Assembly (NCBI GenBank): GCA_004293165.1
Contig: RDYL01000003.1
Coordinates: forward strand, 242,656-306,655
Length of the DNA stretch: 64,000 bases
Source of the DNA: Flavobacteriia bacterium
GTDB lineage: Bacteria > Bacteroidota > Bacteroidia > Flavobacteriales > Flavobacteriaceae
Reading direction: 5' to 3'
The position numbers and the translations under genes are program-made. The notes under the pieces are model-generated. The model had not been told where the DNA came from, ran no database searches, and saw only the letters and a list, made by a program, of their open reading frames with translations. How positions within the stretch are numbered: the first letter of the stretch is position 1; each line of letters opens with the position of its first letter. Shown in pieces: positions 1-8,836 of the stretch.

Positions 1-69
1 ATATATTATTTATTTTTTTATTTTTCTAGATTTATTATTCATTTAATATATTGTATACAAATAAATACA

Positions 70-933
70 TCACAAAATCTCTTCCACATGCTTTTTAATA
101 TTAGAAGCAATTTTTGTCATCGGTAAATCGTTCGCGTCGTTGCCAAATGGGTCTTCGATTTCTTCGGCAATTAATTCTAAACTCGCTAACACATAAAAGA
201 TGAAAATCACCACAGGAATTACATAGTAGCCCAAACTAAATACAAATCCGAATGGTAAGGTCATCACAAAAAAGAAGATGAATTTTTTGATAAACGAACT
301 ATACGAGTAGGGAATAGGCGTGTTTTTAATCCGCTCGCAAGCACCACAAATATCTGTAAATGATTGTAATTCCGAATTGATGATGTAAAATTGGTCACCT
401 GTAATTTTTCCAGATTTATACAAATCATTTGCTTTTTGAAACAGCATTTTTGCTACTTGATTTGGTCTGTGTTTGTGATGATCCATTTCTAAATCTAAAC
501 CATCAAACAACATTTTGCTTACTTCTTCATTTAATAAATGTTTAGAAAGTACTGAAGCATAAGCAGGAATTACTTTTCTGAAAAAATTTCTATCATTTTC
601 ATCAGATAAATAGGCTGAAAATTTCAAAGCGAGGTTTCGACTATTATTTACTAAGGCGCCCCATTGTTTTCTACCTTCCCACCAACGGTCGTAAGCGGTA
701 TTGGTTCTGTAAGCTAATAATAACGACAATACGAAACCAACTGTTGTATGCATTACGGTTAGGTTTTTAACATGACTACTTTCGGAAAGATTCCAATATT
801 CTAACTCTAAATAGGCGATGCCTCCTGCATAAAATCCAATGAAAATCATCATCGGAATCAACTGACGAAAGGTGTCTGATTCGTGAAAACGGAAGATGAA
901 TGTAATCCAGTCTTTTGGGTTGTATTGAACCAT
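70..933 (-). CDS. Bestrophin family anion channel-like membrane protein
   Basis: A 287-residue membrane protein of the bestrophin (UPF0187) family, whose characterised members are pentameric anion channels; bacterial members may pass anions or cations, so the ion is not predicted here. Visible hallmarks are a hydrophobic segment near residues 25-45, then a second helix running into the family signature AYDRWWEGRKQWG near residues 80-92, and a long hydrophobic stretch near residues 216-257. Length fits bacterial bestrophins. The ATG is preceded by a short A-rich leader. It lies 25 nt downstream of the tolC-like gene on the same strand, so it may be the last gene of the efflux operon, although a functional link is not evident. 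Confidence 0.88.
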   Translation of the reverse strand: MVQYNPKDWITFIFRFHESDTFRQLIPMMIFIGFYAGGIAYLELEYWNLSESSHVKNLTVMHTTVGFVLSLLLAYRTNTAYDRWWEGRKQWGALVNNSRNLALKFSAYLSDENDRNFFRKVIPAYASVLSKHLLNEEVSKMLFDGLDLEMDHHKHRPNQVAKMLFQKANDLYKSGKITGDQFYIINSELQSFTDICGACERIKNTPIPYSYSSFIKKFIFFFVMTLPFGFVFSLGYYVIPVVIFIFYVLASLELIAEEIEDPFGNDANDLPMTKIASNIKKHVEEIL

Positions 934-957
934 TTGTAAGTAAAAAGTTTAAATATA

Positions 958-2262
958 TTAATTTAATTGTAAAGTGCCTGCTAATTCTTTTAGGTTAATT
1001 TCGGAAAGTTTGGTTGCATATTGTGCATTTGAATACCGAACGGCAGCTTCTACAAAATTTTGTTGTGCGGTTCTGAATTCGATAGTGGTTATGGTTCCAA
1101 TTTTGAATTTAGCTAAGGTGATATCTAAGTTTTGTTTGGCGATTTCTAGGTTTTTTTCTTCCAATTTTACCAACTCTAAATTGGTTTGATAACTGTTAAA
1201 CAAGGAAGCTAATTGTGAGTTTAGCGATAGTTTTTGCTGTTCTAAAAGTAAACCTGCATTTTCCACTTGATATTTCGCTACTTTTTCGTTTTTGTTTTGA
1301 AGAAAGCCATTAAAAATGGGTATAGTAGCTGTTACTCCATAAACAAAACCTTGCCCAGAAGATTGCGTGATGAATCCCAAAGAAGCTTCTGAACGCGTGA
1401 AATTGTAACCCGAAGTAATTCTAACCGTTGGATAACGATTGCCTCTGACTTGTTTCAAATTCAAATCGGCTACTTTTTTAGTCAGGATTTGCGCTTGCAA
1501 TTGCGGATTTTGTTTTTCGGCTGTGGATTTTAATTCGTTGAAATCTAAATTTTGTTCGAATGTAACTTCGTTAGCGACTTTAAAATAGGTTTGTGTATCA
1601 CGCACTAATAATTCGTTCAATCTAATTTTACTGATTTTGATGAGTTCTTTTTGTCTTAATTGTAAACTCAAATCGCTATTCAAATCTACTTGCGCATTCA
1701 AAACTTCTAATTTCGAAGCTTTTCCAATACTAAAACGATTTTGAGCGGTAGTTAAGCGTTGGTTTGAAATCACAATCGCCGTATCAATCGAAGCTAAAAC
1801 TTGTTGTTGTTGTACCAAATCGAAATAGGTAGTATACACATCACTAATTCGAGTTAAAATAGCTGCTTGTAATTCTGCTTTTCCTTTTTGTTCTAAAACA
1901 TTTAGCTGTTCTTTTCGGGCAAACATACTCAACCCATCAAAAATAGTCCAATCTAAACCCACACCATAGGTTAAGTTCATGTTTTTGGCTCCGTCTAATT
2001 CACGAACTGTTCCATCGCCTTGTGTTTGTTTGGTATCTAACTGACTGTTATTGTTGGTGAAATTTGCATTCAACGATGGCAACATTCCAGCGTTCGCTAA
2101 ATTGTTATTGGTGGCATCAATTTTGGAATTATTATCCGCAATTTTAATATCGTAATTGTTTTCTAAAGCAATTTTTACAGCAACTTCAAGCGAAAGTAAT
2201 TCTTGCGCTTGTGCTGAAAATCCAATGATGAAAAGGAATACTATTTTATATAACTGTTGCAT
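958..2262 (-). CDS. TolC family outer-membrane efflux protein
   Basis: Outer-membrane channel of a tripartite efflux pump. The 434-residue protein begins with a cleavable signal peptide (about residues 1-19, ending AQAQE) and then has the two OEP repeats expected for TolC proteins, visible as two long alternating coiled-coil regions (about residues 100-225 and 310-430) with a conserved AQNRFSIGKAS-type loop in the first and a matching AKFKIGTITT loop in the second. It starts 4 nt after the stop of the RND pump gene, so the two are translationally linked. Together with the adaptor and pump upstream it forms a complete RND system. The exported substrate cannot be read from sequence. Confidence 0.93.
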   Translation of the reverse strand: MQQLYKIVFLFIIGFSAQAQELLSLEVAVKIALENNYDIKIADNNSKIDATNNNLANAGMLPSLNANFTNNNSQLDTKQTQGDGTVRELDGAKNMNLTYGVGLDWTIFDGLSMFARKEQLNVLEQKGKAELQAAILTRISDVYTTYFDLVQQQQVLASIDTAIVISNQRLTTAQNRFSIGKASKLEVLNAQVDLNSDLSLQLRQKELIKISKIRLNELLVRDTQTYFKVANEVTFEQNLDFNELKSTAEKQNPQLQAQILTKKVADLNLKQVRGNRYPTVRITSGYNFTRSEASLGFITQSSGQGFVYGVTATIPIFNGFLQNKNEKVAKYQVENAGLLLEQQKLSLNSQLASLFNSYQTNLELVKLEEKNLEIAKQNLDITLAKFKIGTITTIEFRTAQQNFVEAAVRYSNAQYATKLSEINLKELAGTLQLN

Positions 2263-2266
2263 ACTA

Positions 2267-5200
2267 TTATTTCTCTAAAGCGTCTAAATTATCAAATTCT
2301 GGTCGGTGTTTTTTGGCTCTTGACCACATTAAATAAATGGCTGGAATTACAAATAAAGTTAAGATTAATGAAAACATCGTTCCACCAACGATTACAACTC
2401 CCATTCCCATTCTACTTGCCGAAGCGGCTCCAAGCGACAAAGCAATTGGTAATGCTCCTAATGCAATGGCTAAACTTGTCATTAAAATTGGTCGTAAACG
2501 GGCTTCCGAAGCTTCTAAAATGGCATCGTATTTCGATTTTCCTTGTTCTCGAAGTTGGTTCGCAAATTCGACAATCAGAATTCCGTTTTTGGTAACGAGT
2601 CCAATTAACATCACGGTTCCAATTTGACTAAAAATATTCCATGTTTGCCCAAACAACCAAAGCGAGAATAATGCTCCAGCCACCGCCATTGGTACAGTTA
2701 AGATAATAATAAACGGGTCGATGAAACTTTCAAACTGTGCAGCTAGAATCAAATAAATCAACAATAAAGCCAATCCAAAAGCGAAAGAAGTATTCGAACT
2801 ACTTTCTACGAAGTCACGTGATTCACCACCTAAATCAGTTGTAAAGGTATCGTCTAATACTTTTTCTTTGATTTCGTCCATGGCGTTGATGCCGTCAATC
2901 ATACTTTTTCCAGGTGCTAAACCAGCAGAAACCGTTGCCGACATGTAGCGATTGTTATGAAATAATTGTGGTGGATTACTTTGTTCTTCTACCTCAACTA
3001 TGTTGTCTAATTGAATTAATTCACCCGCTTTGTTTTTCACGAACATTGAAGTCAAATCCAAAGGAGCATCTCTATCTTTTTCATCAAATTGTCCAATGAC
3101 TTGGTATTGTTTTCCATTTTGCATGAAATAACCAAAACGTTGTCCGCTTAACGATAATTGTAAAGTTTGCGCCACATCTAAAACTGAAATCCCTAAACTT
3201 TCTGCTTTTTCACGATTAATCGTTACGTTGATTTCTGGTTTATTGAATTTCAAATTCACATCTACATTCGAGAAAGTTTCGTTTTTACTCGCTTCTTCCA
3301 TGAATTGCGGAATCTTTTCTCTTAATTTTTCAAAGTTTGGCGCTTGAATAATGTATTGGATGGGTAAACCACCACGTCTGTTTACCGAAATAGTAGGTTG
3401 TTCGGATACGTTTACTTTGGCTTGCGGATATTTTTTTGCCCATTTGTTCAAATCATCTACCACTTCTTTTTGCGATTTTTCTCTTTCACTTGGGTCCACC
3501 AATGCCAAACGAACCCTACCAGCATTTACTGATGAAGACATAAAACCTGGTGAAGTAATTACTAACGCCACTTTCTTTTCAGGAATGGAATCATTAATCA
3601 ATTTTGATAACTCATCCATAAATTTGTCGGTGTATTCAAAAGTAGCACCTTCGGGAGTTGTAACACTCACAACTCCTAAACTACGGTCATCATAAGGAGC
3701 AGTTTCTTTCGGAAGAATAGCAAAGAATAATACAATTAATCCGATACAAACTCCGATAATTGGAAAACTCAACCATCTTCTTTTTAAGAAATTAGTTAAT
3801 GAATTCGCATATCCTTTATTCAGATTCACAAAAAATGGCTCAGTAAATTCATAGAATTTGGTTTTCTTTTGTTCGCCACCTTTCATTAAATACGCATTCA
3901 ACATAGGTGTTAAGGTCAACGATACGAAGGCGGAAATCAATACAGCAGCACCAATGACAACACCAAACTCTCGGAACAATCGTCCTACAAAACCTTCTAA
4001 GAAAATAATCGGTAAGAATACTGCAGCTAAGGTTACCGAAATAGAAATTACAGCAAAGAAAATTTCGTTGGAACCTTTAATAGCCGCTTCAATTGGCGAC
4101 ATACCTTCTTCTACTTTTTTGAAGATATTTTCTGTTACTACAATTCCGTCATCTACTACTAATCCTGTGGCTAAAACAATGGCTAAAAGTGTTAATACAT
4201 TGATGGAAAAGCCACACAAATACATGATAAAAAACGTAGCAATCAACGAAATCGGAATATCAATTAATGGTCTAAATGCAATTGACCAATCTCTAAAGAA
4301 TAAAAAGATAATAATAATTACTAAAACAATTGAAATGGCTAAGGTTTCCGCTACTTCAATTACTGATTTTTTGATAAAAAGAGTATTGTCTAGTGCAATA
4401 TCTAATTTGATGTCACTTGGTAAATCTTTCTTTAATTTTTCCACTTCGGCATAAAACTGTTCCGCAATTTCTAAATAATTGGTTCCAGGTTGTGGAATAA
4501 TTGCCACCGCCACCATTGGATTTCCTGATTCGGTAAACTTAGTTTCTAAATTTTCAGAAGCTAAAACGGCATAACCAATATCACTTAATCGAACGGTTTT
4601 ATTCGCATCAGCTACTATGATTATATCATTAAATTCTTTTTCAGTAGAAAGATTCCCAAGGGTTTTTACCATTAATTCGGTATTGGCACCTGTCAATTTT
4701 CCCGAAGGCAATTCCACGTTTTGTTTGTCCAAAGCATTTCGAACATCAGCCACCGTGATTTCGTAAGCATTTAATTTGATGGGATCCATCCAAATTCGCA
4801 TCGAATAACGTTTTTGTCCCCAAATTTGCACACTACTCACGCCTGGAATCGTTTGCATTCGCTCGGAAATTACGTTTTCAGCATAATCACTTAATTCTAA
4901 AGCATTTCTAGATTGACTCTGAACGGTCATCGAAATAATAGCATCTGAATCGGCATCTGCTTTTGCTACAACGGGTGGTGCATCGATATCTTGCGGTAAG
5001 CTTCTAACAGCTTGTGAAACTTTGTCACGCACATCGTTGGCAGCTTCTTCTAAATTTTTTTCTAATTTGAATTCGACCGTAATATTACTCGAACCTTGGT
5101 TACTTGAAGAGGTAATATTTCGAATTCCATCAATAGAGTTAATGGCTTTTTCAAGTGGTTCGGTGATTTGTGATTCTATAATTTCGGCATTAGCGCCTGT

Positions 5201-5353
5201 ATAATTGGTTCGCACATTGATAACAGCTGGGTCAATCGATGGGAATTCACGAACACCTAAATAACTATAGCCTAAAATACCAAAAAGTATAATCAATAAA
5301 TTGATTACAATGGTAAATACGGGTCTTTTTATACTTAAAGTAGATAAACTCAT
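2267..5353 (-). CDS. RND efflux transporter permease (HAE1/AcrB-like)
   Basis: Inner-membrane proton-driven pump subunit, 1028 residues, the usual length for the AcrB/MexB (HAE1) class. It shows the N-terminal membrane helix (residues 11-31), a large periplasmic porter region, and the TM4 motif GLVVDDGIVVTENI near residue 400, with the paired aspartates that relay protons in this class. That motif argues against a heavy-metal (CusA) pump. A second porter region and C-terminal helices are present. It lies between adaptor and TolC genes on one strand. Its leader contains a degenerate GAAG-rich repeat that also encodes the adaptor C-terminus. Confidence 0.95.
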   Translation of the reverse strand: MSLSTLSIKRPVFTIVINLLIILFGILGYSYLGVREFPSIDPAVINVRTNYTGANAEIIESQITEPLEKAINSIDGIRNITSSSNQGSSNITVEFKLEKNLEEAANDVRDKVSQAVRSLPQDIDAPPVVAKADADSDAIISMTVQSQSRNALELSDYAENVISERMQTIPGVSSVQIWGQKRYSMRIWMDPIKLNAYEITVADVRNALDKQNVELPSGKLTGANTELMVKTLGNLSTEKEFNDIIIVADANKTVRLSDIGYAVLASENLETKFTESGNPMVAVAIIPQPGTNYLEIAEQFYAEVEKLKKDLPSDIKLDIALDNTLFIKKSVIEVAETLAISIVLVIIIIFLFFRDWSIAFRPLIDIPISLIATFFIMYLCGFSINVLTLLAIVLATGLVVDDGIVVTENIFKKVEEGMSPIEAAIKGSNEIFFAVISISVTLAAVFLPIIFLEGFVGRLFREFGVVIGAAVLISAFVSLTLTPMLNAYLMKGGEQKKTKFYEFTEPFFVNLNKGYANSLTNFLKRRWLSFPIIGVCIGLIVLFFAILPKETAPYDDRSLGVVSVTTPEGATFEYTDKFMDELSKLINDSIPEKKVALVITSPGFMSSSVNAGRVRLALVDPSEREKSQKEVVDDLNKWAKKYPQAKVNVSEQPTISVNRRGGLPIQYIIQAPNFEKLREKIPQFMEEASKNETFSNVDVNLKFNKPEINVTINREKAESLGISVLDVAQTLQLSLSGQRFGYFMQNGKQYQVIGQFDEKDRDAPLDLTSMFVKNKAGELIQLDNIVEVEEQSNPPQLFHNNRYMSATVSAGLAPGKSMIDGINAMDEIKEKVLDDTFTTDLGGESRDFVESSSNTSFAFGLALLLIYLILAAQFESFIDPFIIILTVPMAVAGALFSLWLFGQTWNIFSQIGTVMLIGLVTKNGILIVEFANQLREQGKSKYDAILEASEARLRPILMTSLAIALGALPIALSLGAASASRMGMGVVIVGGTMFSLILTLFVIPAIYLMWSRAKKHRPEFDNLDALEK

Positions 5354-5360
5354 TTGTAAG

Positions 5361-5400
5361 TGGGAAGTTAGAAGTTAGAAGCTGGAAGCTGGAAGTTTAG
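5361..5400. repeat. Degenerate GAAGTTAGAAGCTGGAAG-type tandem repeat
   Basis: Reading on the plus strand there are about five imperfect units of GAAGTTA or GAAGCTG in tandem. The repeat spans the stop codon of the efflux adaptor and ends just before the start codon of the RND pump. It encodes the last residues of the adaptor (KLPASSF), so it appears to have replaced or extended the original C-terminus. A related GGAAG-rich stretch occurs at about 22425-22451. Confidence 0.75.
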
Positions 5401-6460
5401 ATTGTTTGACTTTAACTTTAATTTCGGCTTCATCTTTTAGAGCCATAACGCCAGAAGTTAGAATTGTATCGCCAGATTTTATGCCTTGTGTAACGATAAC
5501 GTCTTTATCTGTTCTGGCAATGGTTTCAATTTTTACTTCTTTTGCTTTTCCATTATTGGCAATGTACACCACTTTTCCGTCTTGAACAGGAACTACTGCT
5601 TCTGAAGGAATTTTAATAGCACCTTTGATATTTTTTAAAGGAAGTTCAATAGTAGCGAATGTTCCCGCTAATAATTTTCCACTTGGATTTTCGGCAATCG
5701 CTCTGATTTTTAAAGTTCGTGTAGAAGTTTCAATCTCAGGTTCGATAGCGTAAATTTTAGCTGTGAATTTTTCAGGATTATTTGGAATTGTAAATTGAAT
5801 AGGTGAGTTGTTTTCCACTTCTGAAGCATATTTTTCAGGAATTGAAAAACTTATTTTTACTTGATTTGCACTTACTAATTTAGTGATTAGCGTAGTTGGA
5901 GTTAGATACGTTCCAGGAGAAATATTTCGCAATCCAATTTTTCCCGAAAAGGGAGCTTTTAGAGTTGTTTTAGCAATTTGCGCTTGAATTAATTGCGTTT
6001 GCGCTTTTAAACTTCTGAATTCGGCACTTGCAATATCGTATTCTTCTTGACTAATGGCTTCTTTTTGTAATAATAGTTTAGCTCTTCTTTCATTTTCTGA
6101 AGCTAAACTTTGACGGGTTTGAGCTTGCGAAAGTTGGGCACGTAATTCGATATCATTTACTTTTAATAAAACTTGACCTTTTCTCACATTGGTGCCTTCT
6201 GTAAAATATATTTTCTCTACGATTCCAGAAACTTCACTTCTTATTTCTACATTTTCATTGGCTTCAATAGACCCTGAAAGCGAAATGGTATTCGCAAAAT
6301 TAGTTTCTGAAACGACTATAGCATCGACCATCATAGGTGGTTTTTTATCTCCTTTTCCACCGCCTTTTTCAGATTCTTCACTATTTTTTGTAATTCGATA
6401 TCCAATTAAACCTAAAAGAGTTAAAGTAATTAACGTGATGCTTATAGTTTTTATTTTCAT
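5375..6460 (-). CDS. RND efflux periplasmic adaptor (membrane fusion protein)
   Basis: Periplasmic adaptor that bridges the RND pump and TolC, 361 residues. It has an N-terminal membrane anchor (about residues 5-22), a biotinyl-lipoyl-like half motif around residues 70-105 (EGTNVRKGQVLLKVND), an alpha-hairpin coiled coil (about 105-165), the second lipoyl half (about 167-190) and beta-barrel and membrane-proximal domains. A glycine-lysine-rich stretch (GGGKGDKK) follows the anchor. It is the first gene of the leftward efflux operon. Its final residues are encoded by a low-complexity repeat shared with intergenic DNA, so the extreme C-terminus is unlikely to matter for function. Confidence 0.93.
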   Translation of the reverse strand: MKIKTISITLITLTLLGLIGYRITKNSEESEKGGGKGDKKPPMMVDAIVVSETNFANTISLSGSIEANENVEIRSEVSGIVEKIYFTEGTNVRKGQVLLKVNDIELRAQLSQAQTRQSLASENERRAKLLLQKEAISQEEYDIASAEFRSLKAQTQLIQAQIAKTTLKAPFSGKIGLRNISPGTYLTPTTLITKLVSANQVKISFSIPEKYASEVENNSPIQFTIPNNPEKFTAKIYAIEPEIETSTRTLKIRAIAENPSGKLLAGTFATIELPLKNIKGAIKIPSEAVVPVQDGKVVYIANNGKAKEVKIETIARTDKDVIVTQGIKSGDTILTSGVMALKDEAEIKVKVKQSKLPASSF

Positions 6461-6490
6461 AATATGATTTGATTCTTATTGATGTTGCTA

Positions 6491-6525
6491 CAAAGTTAGC
6501 TTTTACAGCATAATTTCAACTCAAA
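6491..6525 (-). promoter_or_regulatory. Predicted promoter of the RND efflux operon
   Basis: On the minus strand a TAACTTTG matches the Bacteroidota -7 consensus TAnnTTTG (plus-strand 6491-6498). A TTTG -33 box (plus-strand 6522-6525) lies 23 nt upstream. The adaptor ATG follows about 30 nt downstream. An alternative -7 candidate, TAAGTTTG, is at 6522-6529. Consensus match only. Confidence 0.5.
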
Positions 6526-6544
6526 CTTACGATTTATTTAACAT

Positions 6545-6560
6545 AGTTGTAGGTACAAAT
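6545..6560. promoter_or_regulatory. MarR-type palindrome upstream of the efflux operon
   Basis: AGTTGTAGGTACAAAT has TTGTA-N2-TACAA arms and matches 14 of 16 positions of the duplicated palindrome ATTTGTATGTACAAAT found at the marR promoter (33502-33547). It lies about 20 bp upstream of the predicted -33 box of the efflux operon. It is inferred to be a second target of the same MarR protein; it could also be a chance match in A+T-rich DNA. Confidence 0.45.
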
Positions 6561-6622
6561 GTTGGAAAAATTTAAAAGTTTAGTTGTTTAAAAGTTTAAA
6601 AGGGGAAATGTTTTAAAAAGAA

Positions 6623-8725
6623 CTAACTAATATAGTTCCAAATAGTTTTCTTCTTGCTTAATTCGATAAAAGCTTCACGTAGTTTTGCATGTTCTGGTTT
6701 TTCCATTGGCGCATCGTCTTTTAAGAGTTTGATAGCATGATGACGTGCTAATTGCAAAATATCTTTGTCTTTAACTAAATCAGCAATTTGAAGGTTTAAA
6801 ACGCCACTTTGTTGTTTGCCCATGATATCACCCGGACCACGTAATTTTAAATCGACTTCTGAAATTTCAAAGCCATCATTCGTACGAACCATCGTTTCCA
6901 TACGGATTTTACTATCGTTGCTTAGTTTGTGACTTGTCATTAAGATGCAATAACTTTGTTCGGCACCTCGACCCACACGACCGCGTAACTGATGCAATTG
7001 TGATAACCCAAAGCGTTCTGCACTTTCAATCACCATTACGGAAGCATTTGGTACATTCACACCAACCTCAATTACAGTCGTTGCAACCATAATATTGGTT
7101 TTTCCTTCTGAAAATCGTCGCATTTCTTCATCTTTATCAGCTGGTTTCATTTTTCCGTGAACAATGGAAATAGAATATTGAGGTAAAGGAAAATCCCTTG
7201 AAATACTTTCGTAACCATCCATCAAATCTTTGTAATCCATCTTCTCCGATTCTTGAATTAACGGATATACAATGTACACTTGGCGCCCTTTTGCAATTTC
7301 ATCTTTTAAGAATTTCCAAACCTTTAAACGATTACTATCATAACGATGTACGGTTTGAATAGGTTTTCTTCCAGGTGGCAATTCATCTATTACGGAAATA
7401 TCCAAATCGCCATATAAACTCATGGCTAAGGTTCGTGGAATAGGGGTGGCGGTCATGACTAAAACATGAGGAGGAACATCATTTTTCTTCCAAAGTTTTG
7501 AACGTTGTTCAACACCAAATCGATGTTGTTCATCAATAATCGCTAAACCTAAATTATGAAATTGTACTTTGTCTTCTAATAAAGCATGAGTTCCAATCAA
7601 AATATCTAAAGTGCCGTTTTCTAAAGCTTCATGAATAATTTTTCTATCTGCAGTTTTGGTTGAACCAGTTAATATTTTTATATTGATATTCAGTTGTTTT
7701 GCTAATTCGGTTATTCCGTTAAAATGTTGGTTGGCTAAAATTTCGGTTGGTGCCATTAAGCAACTTTGAAAGCCGTTATCTTTAGCCAAAAGCATACACA
7801 TTAACGCTACAATTGTTTTTCCAGAACCCACGTCGCCTTGCAATAAACGATTCATTTGAGCGTTGCTTCCTAAGTCGTTTCTAATTTCTTTTAAAACACG
7901 TTTTTGCGCATTCGTTAAATCGAAAGGCAAATGGTTATTATAAAAATCTGTGAAGTTTTCACCTACGCGCTCAAAAGGCATTCCTTTTATTTTATGTTTC
8001 CGAATAAGGTTCTTTGTAATCAACTGCAGTTGAATGAAAAACAATTCTTCAAACTTCAATCTGAATTGCGCTTTTGCCAACAAATCTTGACTCTTTGGAA
8101 AATGAATATTGAATAAAGCGGCATTTTTAGGAATTAACTTCAATTCGTCTAATAGATAATTCGGTAAATTTTCCGAAAACATAGCTTCGGTTTCTACAAA
8201 CAATTGTTGTATCATTTTATTAATGACTTTGTTTGAGACCCCTTTGTTTCCTAGTTTTTCAGTGCTTGGATAAACGGGTTGCATGGCTGAACGAAGACTC
8301 GCTTTGTGTTCTTCTAATAATTCCATTTCGGGATGCGCCATGTTGTAGGTAGCTCCAAATTGGCTTACTTTTCCAAAAACCACATAGGGTGTATTAATTT
8401 TGATGCTTTCGCGAATCCATTTTTGACCTTGGAACCAAACCAATTCCATTTGACCTGTATCATCCACAAAAGTGGCGACTAATCTTGATTTTCCTTTGCC
8501 TTGTTCTATGGTTTTGATATTGATTATTTTCCCTACAATTTGAACTTCTGAGTTGCTGTTTTGTAGTTCGTTAATTTTATAATAACGCGTTCTATCAATG
8601 TAGCGATTTGGGAATAAATTTAGTAAATCTACATACTTATGAATGCCCAACTCCTTGCGCAATAAATCGCCACGCTGAGGACCAACGCCTTTGAGATATT
8701 CTATGGGAGTTTCGAGTAGGTTCAA
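6623..8725 (-). CDS. recG: ATP-dependent DNA helicase RecG
   Basis: Helicase that remodels branched DNA and stalled forks, 700 residues as expected for RecG. Visible are the N-terminal wedge/OB region with YLKGVGPQRGDLL (residues 10-22), Walker A GDVGSGKT (about residue 295), the DEQHRFG Walker B motif (about 396), the TATPIPRT motif, and QLRGRVGRG with the C-terminal domain. The start is a TTG: an in-frame TAA lies a few codons upstream and no ATG precedes the conserved N-terminus. It is a single gene with its own upstream spacer. Confidence 0.96.
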   Translation of the reverse strand: MNLLETPIEYLKGVGPQRGDLLRKELGIHKYVDLLNLFPNRYIDRTRYYKINELQNSNSEVQIVGKIINIKTIEQGKGKSRLVATFVDDTGQMELVWFQGQKWIRESIKINTPYVVFGKVSQFGATYNMAHPEMELLEEHKASLRSAMQPVYPSTEKLGNKGVSNKVINKMIQQLFVETEAMFSENLPNYLLDELKLIPKNAALFNIHFPKSQDLLAKAQFRLKFEELFFIQLQLITKNLIRKHKIKGMPFERVGENFTDFYNNHLPFDLTNAQKRVLKEIRNDLGSNAQMNRLLQGDVGSGKTIVALMCMLLAKDNGFQSCLMAPTEILANQHFNGITELAKQLNINIKILTGSTKTADRKIIHEALENGTLDILIGTHALLEDKVQFHNLGLAIIDEQHRFGVEQRSKLWKKNDVPPHVLVMTATPIPRTLAMSLYGDLDISVIDELPPGRKPIQTVHRYDSNRLKVWKFLKDEIAKGRQVYIVYPLIQESEKMDYKDLMDGYESISRDFPLPQYSISIVHGKMKPADKDEEMRRFSEGKTNIMVATTVIEVGVNVPNASVMVIESAERFGLSQLHQLRGRVGRGAEQSYCILMTSHKLSNDSKIRMETMVRTNDGFEISEVDLKLRGPGDIMGKQQSGVLNLQIADLVKDKDILQLARHHAIKLLKDDAPMEKPEHAKLREAFIELSKKKTIWNYIS

Positions 8726-8836
8726 TTTGAATTATACTATCAATTTAATATTATAAACACTAAAAAATAAATTGATTACATTTTTTGAATTAATGTCTAA
8801 AAATTATTAAGCGAAGATAGTTATAAATTCTAAATT

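Noticed and set aside
3858..4454. A 198-codon open frame on the plus strand inside the RND pump gene
   Set aside because: It is antisense to a highly conserved pump-encoding region, low in recognisable domain content, and explained by codon bias of the real gene.
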